Source: Saccharomycopsis fibuligera x Saccharomycopsis cf. fibuligera (lineage: Eukaryota > Ascomycota > Saccharomycetes > Ascoideales > Saccharomycopsidaceae). From it: a stretch of 64,000 nt of DNA. A program made the position numbers and the translations under genes. The notes under the pieces are model-generated. The model was not told where the DNA came from and made no database searches. It saw nothing but the letters and a program-made list of their open reading frames with translations. The first letter of the stretch is position 1, and each line of letters opens with the position of its first letter. Location of the stretch: assembly GCA_001936135.1 (NCBI GenBank), contig CP012818.1:1550001-1614000 (forward strand). Reading direction: 5' to 3'. Of the stretch, positions 31,211 to 39,912 are shown in pieces.

Positions 31211-31993
31211 ATGTCGCAAACAGAAATTATCCACCAAGAGACACATAGTAAGAGCCCCCTTTCCTGTCAACTGCAGGAGATCAATGTCCATTCAAAGAGA
31301 ACTATCCACAGCAGCTTTTCCTTCTTTCTCAATTTATTTTCTCTAGCAACTGTATCACTTGGAATATACCTTCACTATGCTTATGCTCCCAAAATGTTGC
31401 CGCCCTCGCTAGTCAAAGCAGGGGCAAGCCAGTTCTTCACTGTTCTTTCAGGCTGGCTTACAATAACCTACCAGTTGCTATCGGTAGTGTCGTACCTTAC
31501 TGGGATTCGGGCCATTTATCGTATCAAGAACAACTACATTTTGCCAATTGCTCTCACCGCAGAGTTTCTCGTGTCGTTGGTTTACTGGGGGTTGATTCTT
31601 TTCCTCCCGTTTATAAGCTTCCAATTGGAGCAGCAAATTCCATTCTTTATTGATTTTTCAGTCCACATTTCCCCCTTTGCCGCCCTTTGTATCGACTACT
31701 TGTGCTTTGTTCCCAGGATTGAGACTCATTGGCGCTGGATTTGGGTGAAATGCACCGCTGCTGCTTTGGCATATTGGTTTTGGCTAAAGTGGCTCATTGA
31801 CGAGACTACTGATCAAAAGTATCCATACGTGTTTTTGAACGTTGAGCCTATGGTGAGAGCTGGAATTTTTGCTGGTATAGTGGTAGTAGGATGTCTAGCA
31901 TATATGCTGTTAAGACTTTTGCAAGAAAAACTTGCAAAAGGTTGGCTTCCTTCTTCTTCTCGCTTCTTACACATTTCAACTACTTCATTATAA
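31211..31993 (+). CDS. FAR-17a/AIG1-like membrane hydrolase, copy 3
   Basis: Third tandem copy, 260 aa, ATG at 31211, clearly more diverged. It has an N-terminal extension of about 35 hydrophilic residues before the first membrane segment. The key positions are kept: SQFFTVLSGWLT (Thr77), IDFSVHISPF (His152), IKNNYILP and YPYVFLNVE. The C-terminus ends in a Ser-rich tail (SSSRFLHISTTSL). Base composition is close to that of normal genes of the window, so it sits at or past the edge of the GC island. Family membership is as secure as for the other two; activity is inferred. Confidence 0.72.
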   Translation: MSQTEIIHQETHSKSPLSCQLQEINVHSKRTIHSSFSFFLNLFSLATVSLGIYLHYAYAPKMLPPSLVKAGASQFFTVLSGWLTITYQLLSVVSYLTGIRAIYRIKNNYILPIALTAEFLVSLVYWGLILFLPFISFQLEQQIPFFIDFSVHISPFAALCIDYLCFVPRIETHWRWIWVKCTAAALAYWFWLKWLIDETTDQKYPYVFLNVEPMVRAGIFAGIVVVGCLAYMLLRLLQEKLAKGWLPSSSRFLHISTTSL

Positions 31994-32101
31994 TGCCTGT
32001 ATTATTCTTCTATTACCAAAAAAATTTTGACTTGAAAAAAACATGAAAATATAACTGTGAACTAAAATATAACCAAATGCAAAAAAATACAATGTAAGAA
32101 T

Positions 32102-34342
32102 CTACTCAAAGATCGCTTTCTTAGTGACTCTTCTACGCCCTTCGTATCTCTGTCTTCTTCTTCCGTGTTTGGATTCGTCATACTCTTCATCATCAAAATC
32201 TCTTGGGTTCTGCTTTTTCTTCTTATCCTTACCCGACTGCGGAACAAAGCTAATCTCAGCTTCACCTTTACCGTGTCTTTGGATTCTGACTTGTTCATCT
32301 TTAGCGGACTCTTTGCTGACTCTGTGTTTTCTGTTAATCTCATCGGCAAGGGACTTGAATGATTTGCCTTTTGTGCTGACGTTATTATCGCTGGTGCCCA
32401 TCACAGGAGCAAACCCTTTACCGCTGGCGTTTTCAAATTGTTGCAAAAATTTGTCCGCTTCCTCCTTATTCTTCTTGTATCTTTCCACTCTTCTTCTTTC
32501 CTTCATAGCTGCTTTGGCTTCAGCATCTTGAATCTTTCTTTCAATTTCTTCGTCATTGTCTTGTTCTTGTTCTTCTTCAGACTCTGACTCTGATGCAGTC
32601 ACGGACGCTTTACTATCCTTTCTACTTGATTCTTCTTCTTCATCTCTATCATCATCATCACTCTCACTCTCACTATCACTACTGTTACCGCCAAAGTTAT
32701 TCATTCTTTCTTCGTCAGATTCTTCTGCTGCTGTCATGGCCCTCACTCTACTGCCATCGGTATTAGTGAGATCCTTAGTAGATCTAACAGGGTTCAATTG
32801 CTTATATTCGTGAGAGTTCTCATCAATCTGGAAATCCGGATCTTCAAACATATCCCTGAAACGTTCATCAGTAATAAGACTTTCAGCAATCTTGTCACCA
32901 TGTTTCTTGTCTTGTAATTTGTCAATAAGAGATTTGTTAACTTTAACCTTAGAGCTAGCAATACCCGACGATTTGATTCTCGATTGTCTTTCTTTTTCAA
33001 TACGTTGTTTGATTTCTTTGTCTCTAATGTCCTGGTAAGTTCTGGTATTAGCAATCAAGCTGACCTTATCATACAATTCTGTACTGATGAAGTAACCATG
33101 CATATATGATCTCAACACCTTTGAGCCCACCAAGTGAGTCAAGTTGAGTTTTTGTAACTCCTCCTTTGTGATAAACTTGTAGTTTGAGTAAATTGTGTCT
33201 GATGGCTTTTCTTCCATTTCTTCAGTCAAGTTGTCCAAGAATGAGCACCAGTTTGGTGCTGGACCCAAGTTCGGTATATAGTAAGTATGCATCTGTATAC
33301 CTTCATTAGCCATGAAGAACATCCCACTGTCTGGAATGTATGCAACATCATTAATATCCACACTAGGTTCCATAGAAGCAAATGGTTTACCATTTTCACT
33401 ATTCCATATTTTGGCAATTCTTTTGTCAGATGATAAGATTAAGTCACTAGCGTTTTCATTAGTTTTGTTATTGTTAAGCCACACCAATTTCTTTATATCG
33501 TATCCATAACCTTGATCTTTGATTGTCAATGGGTTCGAGGACCGCAAATCGTAAATGTATGATTTGCCTGTACTGGTACCACAGGCAAAATGTAATCCAT
33601 CGTCTTTGAAAGAAGTCGCAGTGACTCCACTTAAACTGGAAGAAGTCATCATGTTGGCAGCATCTCCTTCATCAATAAGCAATTTAGCCACTCTTGATCT
33701 TGCTCTAGGATCCCAAAATTCCACCACGTTGTCCTCCAACCCGACAGACACTAATGAGTTTCTGGAACTTATATCTATACAGTTTGTTCCTTTTCCTTCA
33801 TTGAGGTCCAAATCAAATGGTTTCAAGAAAACTCCTTTCATCAAATTTAGACGGTACAATTCATTGGAAGAAGCGGCTACAAACAAGTTGCAACTGGTGT
33901 CTTCGTAAGCCAAAGCTCTACCGAAATGCGGTATTCTGGTACGGTAGTGTAAACCGCCTTTGCCTTGGAATTCAATGGATCTGTCATTTTGTAAATGAAT
34001 ACTCTTGGTCCAATCATTACTTAATATTAAGAAATCAACATTTTCTGCATCGGTGTGTCTGTCAAATTTGATGGAAAGATTATCGAATTCGTAAACGTGA
34101 ATCTGCGGTTTGTAGGCACCAGTAGCCATACAAAATTTGCCATCATTGGTGACTTTGATTTTATTTGAAGCTTCAGAAAATTCAAAGTCTTGGATAAGCT
34201 CAATACGATGCTGAAACTCAGGATCATTCTTCAACGACTTCTTTCTCTTTTTGGCAACCCAATCTGGTAACGATCTGGAGAAATTGGTCCCGCTCACCTG
34301 GTAGACCGATATATTGTTGGAGGACGTTGATTTAAGCACCAT
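32102..34342 (-). CDS. ENP2: Nucleolar ribosome-biogenesis protein Enp2 (NOL10)
   Basis: WD-repeat nucleolar protein of the small-subunit processome, 746 aa, ATG at 34342; yeast Enp2 is 707 aa. The N-terminus (NNISVYQVSGTNFSRSLPDWV, AKKRKK) and IELIQDFEFSEASNKIK are family signatures. A beta-propeller spans about 50-370. A short conserved RFRDMFEDPDFQID motif follows near 495. The C-terminus has long acidic runs, a Lys/Glu-rich coiled coil and a basic end (GRRRQRYEGRRRVTKK), typical of pre-rRNA binding factors. An AAAAATTTTTT (RRPE-like) element at about 34497-34508 fits ribosome-biogenesis control. Confidence 0.93.
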   Translation of the reverse strand: MVLKSTSSNNISVYQVSGTNFSRSLPDWVAKKRKKSLKNDPEFQHRIELIQDFEFSEASNKIKVTNDGKFCMATGAYKPQIHVYEFDNLSIKFDRHTDAENVDFLILSNDWTKSIHLQNDRSIEFQGKGGLHYRTRIPHFGRALAYEDTSCNLFVAASSNELYRLNLMKGVFLKPFDLDLNEGKGTNCIDISSRNSLVSVGLEDNVVEFWDPRARSRVAKLLIDEGDAANMMTSSSLSGVTATSFKDDGLHFACGTSTGKSYIYDLRSSNPLTIKDQGYGYDIKKLVWLNNNKTNENASDLILSSDKRIAKIWNSENGKPFASMEPSVDINDVAYIPDSGMFFMANEGIQMHTYYIPNLGPAPNWCSFLDNLTEEMEEKPSDTIYSNYKFITKEELQKLNLTHLVGSKVLRSYMHGYFISTELYDKVSLIANTRTYQDIRDKEIKQRIEKERQSRIKSSGIASSKVKVNKSLIDKLQDKKHGDKIAESLITDERFRDMFEDPDFQIDENSHEYKQLNPVRSTKDLTNTDGSRVRAMTAAEESDEERMNNFGGNSSDSESESDDDDRDEEEESSRKDSKASVTASESESEEEQEQDNDEEIERKIQDAEAKAAMKERRRVERYKKNKEEADKFLQQFENASGKGFAPVMGTSDNNVSTKGKSFKSLADEINRKHRVSKESAKDEQVRIQRHGKGEAEISFVPQSGKDKKKKQNPRDFDDEEYDESKHGRRRQRYEGRRRVTKKAIFE

Positions 34343-34717
34343 TTTTACGCCGTTGTGTTAGTTTCTATAATAAGGATAATGATAAAAAGTGCTCTATGAG
34401 TGACAAAGAAACAAAAAAGATTAACAAATTAGTACCAATGTCCCCTCGTTTGCACCGTTAATATCAAGGCCGATGGCTAAAGTAATAGAAAGAGTATAAA
34501 AATTTTTTTTTTTCTGCAGAAAATTTCTTTTGGTTCATCATTTACCCTGAACCTAGAGGTACCAACATGCTGGGTCATTGCTTCACGAACAAACACACTT
34601 GAGCATCAAGATAAACTATCCTGAAATTATCTATATGGCTTCATTATAAATAAGTTGCTATGACGCACTCTAGCTAACCTATTTCATTACTGAGCTTTAT
34701 AATTTCAAAATTCCAAA
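34343..34717. promoter_or_regulatory. ENP2/PNC1 divergent promoter
   Basis: A 375 bp region. It has an AAAAATTTT-type RRPE-like stretch at about 34497-34512, expected for ENP2, and one CCCCT stress-type element at 34442-34446, known to drive PNC1 in S. cerevisiae. Both are consensus matches only. Confidence 0.4.
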
Positions 34718-35422
34718 ATGCCAATCAAACCAAACTCAGCATTAATAGTCATTGACTTACAAAACGATTTTCTCCCACCTACTGGTTCTCTCGCAGTTAA
34801 AGGCGGCCGAGACATTATTGTTCCAATCATTGATCTCCTCGACACTGACAAGTACCCATGGAAAGTAATTGTTGCTACCCGAGACTTCCATCCACAAGAC
34901 CACTACTCATTTGCCTCTAATTGGGGCCAAGAACCATTCACACCACGCAATTTTGAACATCCATTGTTAGAGAAAGATCCGGAATCTGGGGAGACATTGA
35001 CAAAAGAACAGGTGCTTTGGCCAGACCATTGTGTCCAAGGCAAGGAGGGGTCCGAATTTACTCCAGAATTTGCCAAAGCGTTTCAGGAATTGATATCTAG
35101 TGGCGCAGGCAATGTGGCAGAAGTAAAGAAAGGTTATTTAACTGATAGGGAATACTATTCTGCTTTTGAAGATACGTGGGGCATTCACAAGACTGAACTC
35201 AATAAATTTTTGAAAGAACATAAGATTGAAAACATTTATTTGGCGGGGCTCGCTTATGATTTCTGTGTATTGAATACAGCTGCTAGTGGCTCTAAACTAG
35301 GGTACGGCACTCATGTGCTAAAGGATCTTTGTAGAAGTGTGTATGCTGATAAGCTCAATGAGACAGAAGAGGCTTACATTCTCAATAATGTTCACATTAT
35401 TTCGTCCAAGGAAATTGGTTAG
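34718..35422 (+). CDS. PNC1: Nicotinamidase Pnc1
   Basis: Hydrolyses nicotinamide to nicotinic acid in the NAD salvage pathway, which also relieves inhibition of Sir2-type deacetylases. 234 aa, ATG at 34718; yeast Pnc1 is 216 aa. The triad is complete: Asp13 in VIDLQNDF, Lys138 in EVKKGY, Cys183 in YDFCVLNTA. Zinc ligands are Asp56 and His58 (TRDFHPQ) and His104 (WPDHCVQG). It is divergent with ENP2. It ends in a plain EIG, with no peroxisomal C-terminal signal; yeast Pnc1 enters peroxisomes only by piggy-back. Confidence 0.95.
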   Translation: MPIKPNSALIVIDLQNDFLPPTGSLAVKGGRDIIVPIIDLLDTDKYPWKVIVATRDFHPQDHYSFASNWGQEPFTPRNFEHPLLEKDPESGETLTKEQVLWPDHCVQGKEGSEFTPEFAKAFQELISSGAGNVAEVKKGYLTDREYYSAFEDTWGIHKTELNKFLKEHKIENIYLAGLAYDFCVLNTAASGSKLGYGTHVLKDLCRSVYADKLNETEEAYILNNVHIISSKEIG

Positions 35423-35580
35423 TATCTTTCTATCTTTAGTTTCTAGTATACAATTGCCAGTTTCAAGTTTCCAGTTTGTTTTTTTTTTTTTTTCTAGTTT
35501 GCCTATATATAGGTATAATGTCTTACGAGTTTCGGTAATGTTTTGAAAATTTTTTATTTTATATGTAAGAGTCATTTTAA

Positions 35581-37485
35581 TTAATAATTCACATTAATGT
35601 CAAAAGTGGTAAACTCATTCCGACTGCTATCAGCACCACTTGATGTCGGCACTCTTTTGGTGCGATTGCTTTTTTTTGAATTAAAATCGTTCAAGTATTG
35701 CTTCGACAAACTCAACACTTCTTCGCTTAAATTCAATTCCCCCAAAATATCATTGTACTTGGTGATCAACTCAAAGAAACAATCCGTTAATATCTTGTGC
35801 AACTTGATGATCAAGAATGGATTGGTATACTGATTGCTCTGCACATTGTGATACTTGAGTTTAGCTTCTTCTATGCTAATACGCTTGTCAATATTGTTGA
35901 AGTCGATATAACACTCGCAAAACTTGATAAGTTTCTGTAATAATGCCAAAATTTGGTCAATATTTGAAAGAACTCTGTTGTGGAACTTGTTGTTCACGTA
36001 CGAGTTTCTAATTATTTGGGTCAAAGTGCTCAAATGATAGTAGAATGAAATGGCCTCTGCAAGTTCAAAACTTTTTTCGAGAGTATTGATATTCAAATTG
36101 TATAGTATATTAGCTCTGGCGTAAGCAATAAACCCATAAAACAAACACAATTGTCTTTTAACAAAACCTGTGACATATGCTGACTCGCTTGCTTCTTTGT
36201 CTTGAATCAAAATTAAAAATTTCAAAAAAATGGAATCCAAAGTCGACCACAAAAACGATAATTTGTTTTTTTGAAAAACATCCACATTTTTGATTTCTGC
36301 CTTGTTAAGATCTGCTTCATCTTGCTTCTTTTTTAGCTTTGATTTTTCTTCAGGAGTAGTCAGCTCTGCTTTAGTCATATTATTTGTTTGTTGTGCTTTC
36401 AATTTGACATCCAATTCTTCAATATTGGTCTTTGCAATGGCTTCAACTGACTTGCTAAAGTCGCCATAGTAAGCAATGACATTGTTGAAAAAGGCTGGCT
36501 TTTTACTCGAAGCTAAATATTCAAGTTCTTGCAAAACCGTAATTTTAGCCAATTGGTCCTTACTTTCCTTTAATGTATTAAACAAAAGTGGGAAATTGAT
36601 TGCGTCGGATTTATTGTTTGAGTAAGTAGAAATGAGCTGATTGAAATGCAAGCCACCAAGCAAAATATATGAGTTGAAGAAACTGAAACTGACAGTATGG
36701 GTTACCAATTTGAGAAAAACACTAAAAAAGGCTAATTTGGCATTGAATAATATATTAAAGGCCAGATGGTCGTTTCCCGTAGAAGTGCTAATGTTGAATA
36801 TTATTGATAACCAATTGCTTGCAAATTGATGAACATTGGCAAAATAAAAGAATACAGCAAAGCTTATAATGAACACAAATAATCTTAGCGTATAGCTACA
36901 AGTTAACTTGATATAGCTATCCGCGTTAATATAGCTTTTGAGTAATGATTTGCTAGTGGAGTAAAATCTATTGTAATCAAAATTTATAAGATTTTCATTA
37001 AATGAATATGAATAAAGCGAGTTGAAAAGGCCTACACCTATTGCGTATGTGTAGTAATAAATAAATTGCTGATTCACAGTTGGCAACTGATGTTTCTTTG
37101 GCTCATTTAAGAAATTCAAATGTGACTGGAAGAAGGTGTTCCCAATAATAGTGAAAAATACCAATGAGAAACTAGTGTTCAATGCATATGTGAAGAGAGT
37201 GCTAACAGATATCCCAAAAACATTATTCCAGATGAAAAACTTCAAATCATTGTTATTATAATTGATAGATTGTCTCAAAAACACAAATCTTTGAGCAATT
37301 ATCGCCACAGCGTAAGCACTAGAGGTCAAATAAACAAGCAAAAACCTGCTAATGGCGAACCTAGATATCAATAAACTAGGTGCTATGAGAAATGTTAAGG
37401 TCAATGTCACCAAGTACTTGAGTCTGATCTTGATGATATTGTCAAGCAATATGCTGTAGGATTCTGCTGTTCCTTGGGAACTCAT
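35581..37485 (-). CDS. NDC1: Nuclear pore and spindle-pole membrane protein Ndc1
   Basis: Transmembrane nucleoporin, 634 aa, ATG at 37485; yeast Ndc1 is 655 aa. Six hydrophobic segments lie in the first 300 residues (around 18-37, 46-68, 88-116, 141-160, 197-216 and 247-275). The N-terminal order, with YSILLDNIIKIRLKYL before helix one, is typical. The C-terminal half is soluble and helical, with a charged linker (LKAQQTNNMTKAELTTPEE). Ndc1 anchors pore complexes and inserts spindle pole bodies into the nuclear envelope. It is divergent with the NudE homologue (359 bp). Confidence 0.83.
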   Translation of the reverse strand: MSSQGTAESYSILLDNIIKIRLKYLVTLTLTFLIAPSLLISRFAISRFLLVYLTSSAYAVAIIAQRFVFLRQSINYNNNDLKFFIWNNVFGISVSTLFTYALNTSFSLVFFTIIGNTFFQSHLNFLNEPKKHQLPTVNQQFIYYYTYAIGVGLFNSLYSYSFNENLINFDYNRFYSTSKSLLKSYINADSYIKLTCSYTLRLFVFIISFAVFFYFANVHQFASNWLSIIFNISTSTGNDHLAFNILFNAKLAFFSVFLKLVTHTVSFSFFNSYILLGGLHFNQLISTYSNNKSDAINFPLLFNTLKESKDQLAKITVLQELEYLASSKKPAFFNNVIAYYGDFSKSVEAIAKTNIEELDVKLKAQQTNNMTKAELTTPEEKSKLKKKQDEADLNKAEIKNVDVFQKNKLSFLWSTLDSIFLKFLILIQDKEASESAYVTGFVKRQLCLFYGFIAYARANILYNLNINTLEKSFELAEAISFYYHLSTLTQIIRNSYVNNKFHNRVLSNIDQILALLQKLIKFCECYIDFNNIDKRISIEEAKLKYHNVQSNQYTNPFLIIKLHKILTDCFFELITKYNDILGELNLSEEVLSLSKQYLNDFNSKKSNRTKRVPTSSGADSSRNEFTTFDINVNY

Positions 37486-37844
37486 GATTTATTCTTTCCG
37501 ATGGTTCCAATGTATTGTTTCGTCTTTACCTTCGGCATCTAAAAACCTTAACTCCAGCTACTTTCGTTGCTTAGCTATCTATGGTCTCTGATTATTATTA
37601 TTGTTTTATTTCCTTCGTGATTCAGCGCCAAAAAACGATTTTTTTTCTCTGCGGTTGCGCTCAAGGTGTCTACAGAGTGCGCATAGCATCTTACCCTTCT
37701 CCTTAGGGAGTTTTGTCTGTTTACACATAAACAAAAGCATACCAACGAAAGTAACAGGACCATCCTATCAAGATCCTTGAGTAATTCTAGCACAGGCTAT
37801 ATAAAGAAGCGGGGACATATACGCACTATAAACCACTCGAGAGA
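37486..37844. promoter_or_regulatory. NDC1/NudE divergent promoter region
   Basis: A 359 bp shared region with a TATAAAG at about 37799-37805, 40-45 bp upstream of the plus-strand ATG. Nothing else distinctive. Confidence 0.4.
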
Positions 37845-39308
37845 ATGAAGCACCAGCTGGACCTCGAAGACGATTTGAATGATCTGGGCGTGGAGTCTGA
37901 GGGCGGGCCAGGCTGTGGTGGTAATGAGGGGCGCACTGTCCATTGGGAATCGCCGTCCAAGAACTCCAATATGTCAGAGGAGGAGCGATTTCAAATGGCG
38001 TTGAAGCAGATTAACCAATTAGAAACTGAACTCGCTGATTTTCAACAGTCTTCGTATGAGCTTGAACAAGAATTGGAAAAAGAACTCAATGCTCTTGAAG
38101 ATAAAAACGAAAAACTTGAAGATAAGATAGCTGCTAAGCAAAAGGACATTGAGAACTGGAAAGCAAAATATGTGGAGTTGGAAGCTGAGTTCAATAGCTT
38201 GAATAGTAAGAACGAAGAGAAGTTTAAAAACTACAAGAAAGAGTTGCAGTCCGTGAGAAGCAAGTTGGTGAATATTGAGATCCTCAATGATAACATAGAG
38301 CAGAATGAAAGAATTCTAAGCATAAACTTAAACGATTTGGAAAGCAAATATAATGATTCCTTAGAAAAAATAGCATTGATTGAAAGCGAGCTCAACTACA
38401 AAGACGAACTTTTGTTGAAAGAAAAACTTAATCATCAAAATACCAAGAATCAACTCTCCGAATTGCAAGCTGAACTAGACAAGTACAAGCTGCACAGCGA
38501 CGACGAGCAAGAGGTCTCTCATCACAGCGATACGTCCAGACATGCATCGATTGCAGGGTCCGCAGGCAGCATGGTGCTTTCGGAACTGAGCAAAAAATTA
38601 CCGAAGTCCAACTCTATGAAACAGTTGCACAATATGATTGAGCAGACCAAATTTATGGAAAATAGGGTGGAAAGTATAAGAAACACAATAAGACCATCTA
38701 AGATGAGAAAAGTCAGTGGCCGAACCATAAGTGCACAGCCAGTAGAATCCGAGGACTCGTTTGCTGCTGATGTGAGTAATGGCGAGTATGATATCACTCA
38801 AGCTAGTGCCGACAATACCAACACTATTGCTAATACCACAACATCTTCGGCATCAACATATTTTAGCGCATTAAGTAAATCCACCACAAATGACAGCTTG
38901 AATCACAGTAAAGCAAAAAATAGAAGAAAAAAACTGAATTTACAGAAACCTCCAATTCAACCACTTAACCTGAAAGAATTCAAAACGCACTTCACACAGC
39001 GTAAAGAAACACCGGTATCAACAATAAAAATGGTTTCTGGTCCAGCTATTATGTCCTCATCGCAAGTTACTGCAAGAAGAAGTTCAGGGACGTATCGCTT
39101 AAGTGACCTAGAATCTATAAAAGGATCACCCAATAGTAGTGGTAGTGGCCATAATGGAAAAATAAAGGGAATGGAATCAAAGAGGCCGGGCAGCAGCGCT
39201 AAGGCGGCAGAGGTTAAAAAGCTTTTTAATAGTCCTAAAGGAAAAACTAGACGGAAAGGAGGTCTTCTACCAAGTTTAAGAAAATTTAACATTAACGAAA
39301 GGGAATGA
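37845..39308 (+). CDS. NDL1: NudE/Ndl1-family dynein regulator
   Basis: Coiled-coil partner of LIS1 (Pac1) in dynein targeting, 487 aa, ATG at 37845. A continuous coiled coil spans about 45-225. It contains the family pattern: LADFQQSSYELEQELEKEL near the start and IALIESELNYKDELLLKEKL further on, which matches the FLESELDEKE segment of NudE. The C-terminal 260 residues are Ser/Thr/Lys-rich and presumed disordered. Yeast Ndl1 is 189 aa, so this protein is closer in size to filamentous-fungal NudE. Two of the few CTG codons in this region lie near its start (QLD, DLG). Confidence 0.75.
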   Translation: MKHQLDLEDDLNDLGVESEGGPGCGGNEGRTVHWESPSKNSNMSEEERFQMALKQINQLETELADFQQSSYELEQELEKELNALEDKNEKLEDKIAAKQKDIENWKAKYVELEAEFNSLNSKNEEKFKNYKKELQSVRSKLVNIEILNDNIEQNERILSINLNDLESKYNDSLEKIALIESELNYKDELLLKEKLNHQNTKNQLSELQAELDKYKLHSDDEQEVSHHSDTSRHASIAGSAGSMVLSELSKKLPKSNSMKQLHNMIEQTKFMENRVESIRNTIRPSKMRKVSGRTISAQPVESEDSFAADVSNGEYDITQASADNTNTIANTTTSSASTYFSALSKSTTNDSLNHSKAKNRRKKLNLQKPPIQPLNLKEFKTHFTQRKETPVSTIKMVSGPAIMSSSQVTARRSSGTYRLSDLESIKGSPNSSGSGHNGKIKGMESKRPGSSAKAAEVKKLFNSPKGKTRRKGGLLPSLRKFNINERE

Positions 39309-39912
39309 GTTTTTAGATAATTGTTTTTTGGTTCGGTTCTTTAGCTATTTTTTCTTTTATTTTATTTTATATTATTTTTTTTTTCTTGATTTATCGTGCA
39401 TTTTTTGTATTTGATTCTCGCTATAGAGATATATAAAAAGGTTAGCTTTTTTATAATGATTCTGCTATGCATTATTTTTTTTTTTTTTTCTCATTTTTTT
39501 TCTTTTTATTTTCTTGAGCTTTATTATCCTCTTGAACAAAACCGCTGCTCATTGTTATCGGTCGTTTTTCGATATTCGTTCTGCTCTATCTCGTCGCACA
39601 CACTTAGCTACTTTTACAAATCAAGTACCTCTTTCCACCAACATTTTGGGTACTTTGGGTACTCTGGAAACCTATAGTAGTGTACCAAATAAACCTCTTT
39701 TATTGTATACTTTTATCAAATCTCTAGCAGTAAGAAAAAAGAAAAAAAAAGTAAACACAAAACAATATAAAACAAAGCATAACAAAACATAGCACTAAGC
39801 GAAACAAATCAAAGAAAACATGAGCATAGCTAAAGTATTCGTAAAGTTTTGAATGAGTCAACTTGAACTTAAATCTGCCTCAAGCTTGATTTAAAAATAC
39901 AACATAGTCTTC
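39309..39912. other. Convergent intergenic, no gene
   Basis: T-rich between the NudE homologue and the LIM gene. I checked it for a lost RhoGAP domain of the LIM gene and saw none. Confidence 0.5.
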
